Virus record (IMG/VR): IMGVR_UViG_3300033146_000869
Coordinates: 1-31,907 of that record
Direction: 5' to 3' (one strand)
Length of the DNA stretch: 31,907 nucleotides
Source of the DNA: a virus
Shown here piece by piece: positions 13,725-20,363 of the stretch. The notes under the pieces are model-generated. The model was not told where the DNA came from, did no database searches, and worked only from the letters and a program-made list of their open reading frames with translations. Numbering within the stretch: the stretch's first letter is position 1; each line of letters begins with the position of its first letter. Position numbers and translations under genes: made by a program.

Positions 13725-13873
13725 TGAAGATAAAGACTGAGTGCCTGGTGACGCGAAACAAGCGCAAGAAGACCTGGGATATTGTCCGCGTGAGCGACGG
13801 CAAGGTGCTTGCACTGTGCCCGACGCAGGCTGAGGCTGTGCGCATGGTCGCCGTGCTGCGGGGTGAGCGATGA
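13724..13873 (+). CDS. Small basic protein, 49 residues
   Basis: The ATG at 13724 opens 49 codons ending at TGA 13871-13873, which overlaps the MazG-like start. The sequence begins MKIKTECLVTRNKRKKTWDI and ends in a helix (TQAEAVRMVAVLRGER). The pattern, a short beta strand pair then a helix, looks like a small soluble protein. No family is recognised. The coupled stop/start supports it. Confidence 0.6.
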   Translation: MKIKTECLVTRNKRKKTWDIVRVSDGKVLALCPTQAEAVRMVAVLRGER

Positions 13874-14358
13874 CCGCTGAAGAGTACGTCCAGATGACGC
13901 GCGAGACCGCGACATATCCGAATGACCGCGCGATGGAGTACCTGCGTATGGGGCTCATTGGCGAGCTTGGTGAGGTCGCCGAACTGCTCAAGCGCGAGGT
14001 GCGCGGCGATGGGCTCAACGATGCTCGCATGCTTAAGCTGCGGCTCACTGGAGAACTTGGCGACGTGCTTTGGTATTGCACACGGCTTGCAGATGAGGCT
14101 CCAGATTTCAGCGCGGCGGATGAGATTCGGATGCAGTTCGAAGCTGATCTTGACGGCTGTCCTTCGGTCGTCGACGCCATGACCGGCATGGCCAAGGCTG
14201 TCGGCAGGGATGACGCCGCCGAGTGGTGCATCGGTCGATGGGTGGAGATCGCCGATGCGCTTAAGATTGACGTGAACGTAGCAATGCGCGCGAATGCCCA
14301 CAAGTTGCGTGGGCGTCTTGCTCGGGGCACGCTGCATGGGCACGGTGAAGACCGATGA
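13870..14358 (+). CDS. MazG-like nucleotide pyrophosphohydrolase, 162 residues
   Basis: The MazG/dUTPase-like all-alpha signature is complete: GLIGELGEVAELLK (E32, E35) and GELGDVLWY (E62, D65), giving ExxE and ExxD that bind the magnesium for hydrolysis of NTPs to NMP and pyrophosphate. Phage MazG proteins are thought to clean or shift nucleotide pools, or alarmones, during infection. The C-terminal 70 residues are a further helical extension. The ATG at 13870 is coupled to the preceding gene. Confidence 0.88.
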   Translation: MTAEEYVQMTRETATYPNDRAMEYLRMGLIGELGEVAELLKREVRGDGLNDARMLKLRLTGELGDVLWYCTRLADEAPDFSAADEIRMQFEADLDGCPSVVDAMTGMAKAVGRDDAAEWCIGRWVEIADALKIDVNVAMRANAHKLRGRLARGTLHGHGEDR

Positions 14359-14555
14359 TGGTCCCAACATCAGGGCGATACTTCGCCATGCTGGTCAACG
14401 GCGAGCGGCGCATTGTTCAGAGCAGAGGATGGAGCGTGCCCAAGCAGGCGGTCATCCTTGGGCGTGGCGATATGGTGAGCATTGACGACGTGCTACCGCT
14501 GACTGGTGATGAGGCGGCGGCGCTTGGCGTGCCTGCGTTGGAGTGGGAGTCGTGA
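14355..14555 (+). CDS. Unknown small protein, 66 residues
   Basis: ATG 14355 (or 14358) overlaps the MazG-like stop. The sequence has a compact beta-like pattern (GRYFAMLVNGERRIVQSRGW), then a helical C-terminal part rich in Ala and acidic residues. No motif is recognised. Both ends are coupled to neighbours, the last TGA overlapping the next GTG. Confidence 0.62.
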   Translation: MMVPTSGRYFAMLVNGERRIVQSRGWSVPKQAVILGRGDMVSIDDVLPLTGDEAAALGVPALEWES

Positions 14556-14797
14556 GCGACGTATGGACCGCTGAGTATGATTACGACGCCGATGAGCTGC
14601 TCGTGTATTCTGGGCGTGTCGTCGGGCTTGGCGGCCTTCGCATCGGTTTCGCTGAGTGCATGACGCGCAACCGTGCTGCCTCGGTGCTGTCTGAGCAACT
14701 CGAGCGACGTGCTGCGAACCTGCGTTGCGAGGCGTCGAACATTGACGCTGCGGTGACGAGGCTGCGCATGTACGCGAAAAGGAGTGAGGCGCTATGA
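14552..14797 (+). CDS. Unknown small protein, 81 residues
   Basis: The GTG at 14552 overlaps the preceding stop. The first half is acidic and beta-like (WTAEYDYDADELLVYSGRVV); the second half is a long helix (EQLERRAANLRCEASNIDAA). No family is recognised. Position between MazG and a lipoprotein gives no firm hint of its role. Confidence 0.62.
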   Translation: MSDVWTAEYDYDADELLVYSGRVVGLGGLRIGFAECMTRNRAASVLSEQLERRAANLRCEASNIDAAVTRLRMYAKRSEAL

Positions 14798-15057
14798 TGG
14801 GGATTGGAATCATTCGAGGCGCAGTCCGGGGCGCTGTGACCATCGCTGCGGTGGTGGCTGTCGGCGTGCTGTCGATGCTCGCAGGCTGTGACGAAGAGAC
14901 TGTCTACGTCACCGAAGAGGGGCGAACGATGCAGGTGTGTGCGCCTGCTGATGAGGTCGGTGTGCCTGATTTTGAGCAGTGCGGGCTGTGTTGGGACCAG
15001 TACAAGGCGTACGAGATTATCCTGGCTCCGTGCCCGCGCGATGGCGGTGTGCGGTGA
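14794..15057 (+). CDS. Small lipoprotein, 87 residues
   Basis: ATG 14794 (or 14797) overlaps the previous stop. A hydrophobic N-terminal segment (VTIAAVVAVGVLSMLAGC) ends in a lipobox, so signal peptidase II cleavage before Cys is expected, with the protein lipid-anchored outside the cytoplasm. The mature part is acidic with five more cysteines (CGLCWDQYK). Phage lipoproteins can act in superinfection exclusion or lysis; which applies here is unknown. Confidence 0.72.
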   Translation: MMGIGIIRGAVRGAVTIAAVVAVGVLSMLAGCDEETVYVTEEGRTMQVCAPADEVGVPDFEQCGLCWDQYKAYEIILAPCPRDGGVR

Positions 15058-15485
15058 CTGGTCGACCGTCGAAGCTGACGCCTGATTTACAGACCGAGGT
15101 GTGTCGCATCCTGGCGCTCGGGTGTACCATCACGGCGGCTTGTGGCGTTGTTGGTATCGATGAAACGAGCTATCAGAAGTGGCGCGTTCGCGGGCGTGAG
15201 GCGCTCGAAGCTGGGCATGATGAGAGTCACGAGACAGAGGGGAAGTACGTCGGCTTTCTCGGTAAAACAACGCGGGCGCTGCAGCGATTCGAGATTGGTG
15301 CCGTCGAGAATATCCGTCGCGCAGGCAAAGCTGGCGACTGGAAAGCGGAGGCATGGATGCTTGCGCGACGCAACCCGGCGTTCCGCGACACGTCAAAGGT
15401 CGAACTTGAGGGCGAGGTGAAGGCGACCGGAGAGACGGTCGTGGCAGGTCTGCTGAAGCAACTCATCGACGGCGCGGATGGTTAG
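15054..15485 (+). CDS. Terminase small subunit, 143 residues
   Basis: The GTG at 15054 overlaps the lipoprotein stop. The N-terminus TGRPSKLTPDLQTEVCRIL and CTITAACGVVGIDETSYQKW form the helix-turn-helix seen in many small terminases, with a central coiled helix (LQRFEIGAVENIRRAGKAGD) and a WMLARRNPAFRD motif before an acidic tail. Small terminases recognise phage DNA and activate the large subunit. The large subunit gene lies just downstream, separated by one small gene. Confidence 0.82.
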   Translation: MTGRPSKLTPDLQTEVCRILALGCTITAACGVVGIDETSYQKWRVRGREALEAGHDESHETEGKYVGFLGKTTRALQRFEIGAVENIRRAGKAGDWKAEAWMLARRNPAFRDTSKVELEGEVKATGETVVAGLLKQLIDGADG

Positions 15486-15487
15486 TC

Positions 15488-15637
15488 GTGAAGGTTCCAA
15501 AGCCTGCAAGGCGAGGCTACGCAAAGATGGCCATCAAGTTCAGCAAGTGGAATGACGGGCCTGCGTGGCTGTATCGCCGGCGCCTGATGGATGCACAGCG
15601 AGCGCACCTGAGGGACGCAAAGCGCGGCGATGGCTGA
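15488..15637 (+). CDS. Small basic protein between terminase genes, 49 residues
   Basis: The GTG at 15488, three bases after the small-terminase stop, opens 49 codons ending at TGA 15635-15637. The peptide is strongly basic (KVPKPARRGYAKMA, LYRRRLMDAQRAHLRD) with aromatic residues around WNDGPAWL. The first terminase N-terminus (ATG 15630) starts inside its 3' end, which indicates that segment is the original coupled gene start. The function is unknown. Confidence 0.6.
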   Translation: MKVPKPARRGYAKMAIKFSKWNDGPAWLYRRRLMDAQRAHLRDAKRGDG

Positions 15638-15764
15638 GTTCATCACGCCGACGCTGAACATGTATCAGCGCGACGTTGTACGACACGCGGCGATAGGCAC
15701 GCGCATCGTGGCAACCCGTGGAGCCTGGGGCTGTGGCGCCGCGCGATTGACCGTGCGTGATTAA
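15630..15764 (+). pseudogene. Truncated N-terminus of the large terminase (displaced copy A)
   Basis: ATG 15630 encodes 36 residues ending NMYQRDVVRHAAIGTRIVAT, then RGAWGCG, the first half of a terminase Walker A loop. After GGC (15735-15737) homology stops; eight unrelated codons (AARLTVRD) lead to TAA 15762-15764. The segment aligns over 28 residues with copy B at 16325 with 25 identities. The start overlaps the upstream stop as normal genes here do, so I infer it is the resident 5' end, separated from its body by the inserted cassette. Unless spliced to the downstream body, it makes only a 44-residue peptide. Confidence 0.75.
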
Positions 15765-15775
15765 GGTGGTGTAAT
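15747..15775 (+). promoter_or_regulatory. Cassette promoter
   Basis: TTGACC (15747-15752), exactly 17 bases, then TGTAAT (15770-15775): five of six matches to consensus in both boxes, the best sigma70-like promoter I found. It lies at the left edge of the inserted segment and would express the HNH gene independently of the late operon. Confidence 0.6.
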
Positions 15776-15833
15776 GATGGTCGCCGAGGTGTGGAGCCTC
15801 GACGACCTGTTAACGCCAACGGAGGGCGCCAAC

Positions 15834-16328
15834 GTGACCAACCTATCTCAAGATGCGCAGCGGCTCAAGACATGCACAAAGTGCGGTAAAGAGAAGCCAG
15901 AGTCGATGTTCTATCGTAACGGTAATTCGAGGCGTCCAGACTGCAAGGTGTGCAAAGATGCGACGCGTAGAGCGCACTTTGACCGCGACCCTGAGCAGTT
16001 CATCAGGATGAGGGCACGAAGAAGAAAGTATTTACGAGCCTACGACCGTGAAAGGTACGCAGAGCACAGGGAAGCAAAGATTGCATGTGCAATAGCGTGG
16101 AACGCAGCGAACAAGAAGAAGGTCAAGGCCAAGAGACTGATTGCGGCCGCTGTGAGACATGGAGACATGCCGTCAGCGTCAGATGTGGCGTGTTCTGTTT
16201 GTGGATTGACAGGGCGACACTATCATCATGACGACTACGATATGCCAATGAGCGTCAGGTGCATGTGCTCATCGTGCCACCGAATTTGGCACCGAGACAA
16301 CATTGCTCTAAATGGAGACGACGAATGA
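15834..16328 (+). CDS. HNH homing-type endonuclease, 164 residues
   Basis: I take GTG 15834 as the start, with GGAGGG seven bases upstream; ATG 15774 overlaps the -10 box and is unlikely. The N-terminal knuckle CTKCGKEKPESMF...CKVC is common in phage HNH proteins. The C-terminal domain reads CSVCGLTGRHYHHDDYD, then CMCSSCHRIWH: the HNH beta-beta-alpha metal site with two structural CxxC pairs. A basic helical linker (RARRRKYLRAYDRERY) probably contacts DNA. Base composition is richer in A/T than the flanking genes, a sign of transfer. The TGA overlaps the ATG of terminase copy B. Confidence 0.85.
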   Translation: MTNLSQDAQRLKTCTKCGKEKPESMFYRNGNSRRPDCKVCKDATRRAHFDRDPEQFIRMRARRRKYLRAYDRERYAEHREAKIACAIAWNAANKKKVKAKRLIAAAVRHGDMPSASDVACSVCGLTGRHYHHDDYDMPMSVRCMCSSCHRIWHRDNIALNGDDE

Positions 16329-17758
16329 CGACACTGTATCAGGTCCCTGTGCTCAACTCGTATCAGCGCTCAGTCGTTCGCCATGCCGCGCGCGGGACTC
16401 GCATTGTCGCCACGCGCGGAGCTTGGGGTTGTGGATAGCAAGGTAAGACGATGAGCCTCGTCATGGTCGCGCTGACCATGAGCGAGATTCATCCGGGCGA
16501 GCATGGCCTACTCGTCGTCGACACTCAGCCGAGATACCTGCGCGTTCATCGACCAGAGCTTGAGAAGTGGCTACTTCCGCTTGGATGGGTCGAGCACCGA
16601 GCCGAGATGAGGTGGGTGGCTCCCAACGGCTCGTCGTTGACGTGCATACCGTACTTTCGCACGTCAACGCGCTCGAGCACCACTAACCCGCTTGAGGGAT
16701 TCAACGGCTCATACGGTCTCGTTGATGAGGCGCAGGCGCTACCGCTTGAGGTTGTTCACAAGCTGCTCGGACGACTCAGAGCAGGCAAGCGAGCACAGGT
16801 ATTCCTGTGGGGGCTCCCGGTGTGGGGCGCATGGTGGGAGCGGTACGCTGACGAGAATGGCGGCGTCGTTCTGCTGCCAGTGACGCGCGACAACGCCGCA
16901 AACCTAAGCGAAGACTACATGGTCAACCTCGCCACGCTGCCTGAGCGAGAGCGCTTGGCTATGGTCGAGAATAAGCCTCAGCCGCCAGAGGGGAGTGTCT
17001 TCGACCGCTTCGATCCAGTGCCGCACCCTGTCGGGAATCTCACGCCGCTTGGATGGAAGTACAACTCCGAGCATATCACGCGCCTCGCTGCTGACTTTGG
17101 ATTCAGGCACCCGGCAGCGACCATCATCGTCTACGACCCGGACCTCGACGCTGACGTGATAGTCGAGAGCATCTTCCCGGAGGACTCGACGGTGCGCGAG
17201 TTCTGCGCTGCAATCCTGACGGTGGCTTGGCCGCGTGACCTGCCGGGGCGACCGGCGTCTGCCATCTACCACCTCGACAGCGCGGTTGGAGACAAAGCGG
17301 GGCGTGCTCGCTCTGACCAGACGGGCGTCAGCACCATCGCCATGATGCAGCGGCCTCCGAGCGATGGTGGCGTGGGCCTGCACTTCCGCACCCCGACACC
17401 AGGCGTTCGCACGGACATTGCCAACGGAGTGCGACTGCTTCAGATGCGCTTCGAGCGTCGGCGCCTGCTCATCTCGGCAGACCTGTGGGAGCGAGAGATG
17501 GGCGATGGCGCGGTGAGGATGTGCCGTTCTATCGTCGGCTACCGCTACCGCGACGGCGCCAAGGATGGGGACTTGCCTTGGAAGGACGGCACCCACGACC
17601 ACGGCGTCGACCTCCTGCGCTACGACCAGGTCGTGCACCGGTGGTTGCAATTCCGCAACCCAGACGCGCCGACCGTCGACAAGCGCATCAAGCGCGCTGC
17701 CACGAGCACGAGGCGCGGTGCTGTGCCTCGAAAGCGACGACGCAGCGGCGGCAGGTAG
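16325..17758 (+). CDS. Large terminase subunit with an in-frame TAG inside the Walker A codons
   Basis: ATG 16325, coupled to the HNH stop, encodes copy B of the N-terminus up to RGAWGCG (GGA 16433-16435). Then TAG (16436-16438), CAA and GGT precede AAG ACG ATG, after which the frame is open to TAG 17756-17758. The body has Walker B GLVDEAQALP and a C-terminal RNase H-like nuclease start (AADFGFRHPA). It would pump DNA into the capsid. Without the nine bases the P-loop is GAWGCGKT; with TAG read as an amino acid it is GCGxQGKT, which still fits GxxxxGKT. Restart at ATG 16451 (after AAGGT) would give a 435-residue protein lacking the P-loop. How an active enzyme is made is unresolved. Confidence 0.82.
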
Positions 17759-17811
17759 ACCGGGCGGGCACCCCCGCGCTACTGTGGACCACACAATGCG
17801 GAGGTGCTGAC

Positions 17812-18930
17812 GTGGCGAAATACAACAACGGACCATGGCTGCTGAGCGGCGGCGAGGACGCGGAGGCTCGGGCCATACTTGCGATGGCGAACGATCCGAC
17901 CGGCTTCAACTCGCGCGACACGAAGACGCTCGGCATCATTGAGTTGTGCATCACGGCAGCCGATGAGACCTACTACCAGATCGACGAGAGCGGCGGGTGG
18001 AGCAAGCACGAGTGGATGGGTGCGTTCTTCGGCGACGGCGTGACCCCGCTCGCGGACATGACTATCTGCCACTACCCCGTGCCTGGCGAGCCGTCCTTTG
18101 ACGTGTGGCACGTCGGCGTCAAGACCGAGTTCACGACTGCGCAGACTGCTACGCTCGCAGCCACCAGCGGCACTCAAGTCCTGTGCTACAAGGCGGACGG
18201 GACTATCTTTGTCGGCGGTCCGGTAGATGTGTACGTGGCGCTTCGCGAGCACGCAATCTTTGCCGTCGCCACGATCAATATCCCGCTCGGCACACCCACC
18301 GTCTTTGCCGACGAGCGCCACGGCTACGAAATGAGCAACGCCACACACCTGCTGTTGCACTCGACCACCGGCGCGCGTATGGCCCATGGTGGCGGCATCA
18401 ACGGGCTTGCTGACGGTGCGACTACGTTCAGCACGGTGGACTTTGGCGTGTTGCTCGACGAGGACCTGAGTCACATCCTTGCGTCGGCGTCGGGGATGCC
18501 GTTCATTTACCGCGACACGTCCGGCGACTGGGCCATGAGCGACGACATGGGCTGGCCGAACAACCTGCTCGGATTCGATCAAGGCTCTGGCGTAGTCTAC
18601 AACCGCGACAACGGGGACGGCACTTGGGACCTGGTGGTCATCGGCACCACGCGCGACTACGTGACGTACTTTGTCTTCGCGACGAACAACGCGCAATACC
18701 CCTACGTGCAGGTGGTTGGCCAGAACGACCACCTTAGCCGGGGCGACGCCCGAGATATGATGGACTCCGAGGCCGCCCGCCTGCTGCTCGACGGGTTGCC
18801 CACGCCCGAGATTGTGCTGCTCTACGCCTACACGATTCGTGGTAGCACAAGCGGTGCTATCTTCAAGGGCGCTGACGATGAGATTTACTACGACTACCGG
18901 CACGGCGGATACCCTGCCAAGATGTTCTAG
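17812..18930 (+). CDS. Unknown structural-type protein between terminase and portal, 372 residues
   Basis: The start is GTG 17812, with GGAGG seven bases upstream; longer in-frame extensions run antisense-like through the terminase end and are rejected. The protein is acidic and beta-rich, with repeated short modules such as MPFIYRDTSGDWAMSDDMGW and DNGDGTWDLVVIG, like propeller or fibre proteins. There is no signal peptide or enzymatic motif. It uses more G/C-ending codons than the portal gene that follows, as the terminase body also does, so it may have entered with that segment. Candidate roles are a capsid or tail appendage, or a cargo (moron) gene. Confidence 0.65.
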   Translation: MAKYNNGPWLLSGGEDAEARAILAMANDPTGFNSRDTKTLGIIELCITAADETYYQIDESGGWSKHEWMGAFFGDGVTPLADMTICHYPVPGEPSFDVWHVGVKTEFTTAQTATLAATSGTQVLCYKADGTIFVGGPVDVYVALREHAIFAVATINIPLGTPTVFADERHGYEMSNATHLLLHSTTGARMAHGGGINGLADGATTFSTVDFGVLLDEDLSHILASASGMPFIYRDTSGDWAMSDDMGWPNNLLGFDQGSGVVYNRDNGDGTWDLVVIGTTRDYVTYFVFATNNAQYPYVQVVGQNDHLSRGDARDMMDSEAARLLLDGLPTPEIVLLYAYTIRGSTSGAIFKGADDEIYYDYRHGGYPAKMF

Positions 18931-18972
18931 GGTCTCGTCTGAATTAATGCGGGCTGCATTTATCAGATTGGG

Positions 18973-19008
18973 TTGTTCTGACCATATCCCCGCGCTACAA
19001 TTCGGCCA
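18973..19008 (+). promoter_or_regulatory. Leaderless promoter of the portal gene
   Basis: TTGTTC (18973-18978), 17 bases, TACAAT (18996-19001), then six bases to ATG 19008, so +1 falls on the start codon. No Shine-Dalgarno site is present. The -10 box has five of six consensus matches. The 77-base gap before the portal holds nothing else I recognise. Confidence 0.55.
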
Positions 19009-20363
19009 TGACCGAGCGCACTCCTGAGATGGCCGAACTCCAAGAGGCTCCGCTGCGGCCTGAGTCTGGCATTCGTGGCTCGTCTGGCACGCCTCGCTCG
19101 TCGCAATGGTCTGCTGTCGAGACAAATGGCGACCTCACCGGTACTCGTTGGGCTCACGTCGTTCGAGACATGATGCTTGACCCGTCGGTGTCCGCGTCAT
19201 GGATGGCGCTCAAGCACACGCTGCTGAGTGCGTCCTGGAGGTGGGAGTCCGGCGACGATGGCGACCCGTTCGCGGATAAGCTCGCAGAGTTTGCTGCCCA
19301 TGTGTGGTCAGAGATGGACACGCCTTGGGAGCATCAGCTGTCGTATTTGCTTGAGTACGTGCCGGTTGGCGCGAGGTACGCTGAAGAGGTCTACCGTGTC
19401 GACGGCGAGGCGGTGATGCTCAAGGGTTTCTACGACCGCGAGATGACCGCCCATAGTCAATGGGTGCGTGACGAGAATGGCGACCTCGCTGCTGTGACGC
19501 AGAGCATCTGGAGCGGTTCAAAGGCGCCGCAGCCTATCCCTGCCTCGAAGCTGCTGCTATTGACGCTCAACCTGACCGGTCAGAACTTCGCCGGAGTTGG
19601 GCTCTGCCGCCCGATGTATTTTCCGTGGAAAATGAAGGCGCAGGCTCTCGATAACACGTCGCTCATGCTGGAGCGATGGGGTGTTCCTCCTGTCGTGGTC
19701 GAGGTTGACCGTCAAGCCGGCGAGGACTCGGGCTATACGCCGGAGGACATTGACGCTCAGGTGTCGACTGCGACCGATGAGGCTGAGGCACTTGTCGCAT
19801 GCGAGCAGTCGGTAATGGTTGCGACGAACGCCGTGAAGTACTCCGCGCTTGATATGGCGCAGAGCAACAGCGCCGTGGCGTCTGCTTTGAGCGTCATCCA
19901 AGAGCTCGACAACCAGATTATGACCGCCGCCTTCGTTCAGTTCTTGCGCCTTGGCGTCAGTGACTCAGGCTCGCGCGGCGTTGCCGAGGTGCACGAGACA
20001 TTCTTTCGGCGCTTGGCTGTGGACATTCTCGACCATGTCGCAGGCGCCATCTGCGGTCGTCGTCGCCCTGGCGGTGGCACTATGGACCGGTTGATTTACT
20101 GGAATTTTGGTCACGTTGAAGCCTCGAAGCTGCCGCGCCTTGTGCACGACGGTCTCGATGTGTCGCCGCTGTCATCCGTACTGTCGACGCTGCCAGGTCT
20201 TGTGACCGCTGGCATGCTGACGCCGGACAACTCGACTGAACGCGCCATCCGTGACGCTGCCGGGCTCGATGAACTTGGCTCTGATGATGAGCGCGACACC
20301 GATGAGCGCATGGGCGTGGCTTCGCCGCTCGCCGCTGCGTTTGGGCCAAGGGGACGCCGATGA
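19008..20363 (+). CDS. Portal protein, 451 residues
   Basis: Size, position after the terminase and sequence fit a portal of the DUF935/Mu gp29-like kind: DPSVSASWMALKHTLLSASW early, an acidic loop, LLLLTLNLTGQNFAGVGLCR in the middle, and a long helical segment (ALSVIQELDNQIMTAAFVQF). Portals form the dodecameric ring at the capsid vertex through which DNA passes. The ATG at 19008 lies just after a TACAAT box. The stop overlaps the protease start. Confidence 0.85.
   Translation: MTERTPEMAELQEAPLRPESGIRGSSGTPRSSQWSAVETNGDLTGTRWAHVVRDMMLDPSVSASWMALKHTLLSASWRWESGDDGDPFADKLAEFAAHVWSEMDTPWEHQLSYLLEYVPVGARYAEEVYRVDGEAVMLKGFYDREMTAHSQWVRDENGDLAAVTQSIWSGSKAPQPIPASKLLLLTLNLTGQNFAGVGLCRPMYFPWKMKAQALDNTSLMLERWGVPPVVVEVDRQAGEDSGYTPEDIDAQVSTATDEAEALVACEQSVMVATNAVKYSALDMAQSNSAVASALSVIQELDNQIMTAAFVQFLRLGVSDSGSRGVAEVHETFFRRLAVDILDHVAGAICGRRRPGGGTMDRLIYWNFGHVEASKLPRLVHDGLDVSPLSSVLSTLPGLVTAGMLTPDNSTERAIRDAAGLDELGSDDERDTDERMGVASPLAAAFGPRGRR

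Larger units (their letters stand above)
15738..16444 (+). mobile_element. HNH endonuclease cassette inserted in the terminase Walker A codons
   Basis: Deleting 15738-16444 (707 bases) joins GGC to AAG ACG and restores RGAWGCG-KTMSLV, a perfect P-loop. The cassette holds a promoter, an HNH endonuclease gene, a second terminase N-terminus and the bases TAG CAA GGT. The exact ends are uncertain by one to three bases because GG is shared. Free-standing HNH genes beside conserved codons of essential phage genes are typical of homing. No group I or II intron core was recognised, and the part 3' of the HNH gene is protein-coding in character. Confidence 0.65.

Noticed and set aside
15774-15833. Upstream start (ATG 15774) for the HNH gene
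   Set aside because: It overlaps the -10 box of the cassette promoter; GTG 15834 has GGAGGG at the right distance and begins next to the conserved knuckle.
15738-16444. Intein in the terminase P-loop
   Set aside because: The joined reading has a TAA in copy A, a separate HNH start and a TAG before the body, and no intein splicing motifs (N-terminal Cys/Ser block, C-terminal HN) are present.
17779-19125. Long minus-strand frame (448 codons) opposite the 17812 gene
   Set aside because: It is a shadow of a GC-rich gene; the plus frame has a strong ribosome site and protein-like sequence, the minus frame has neither.
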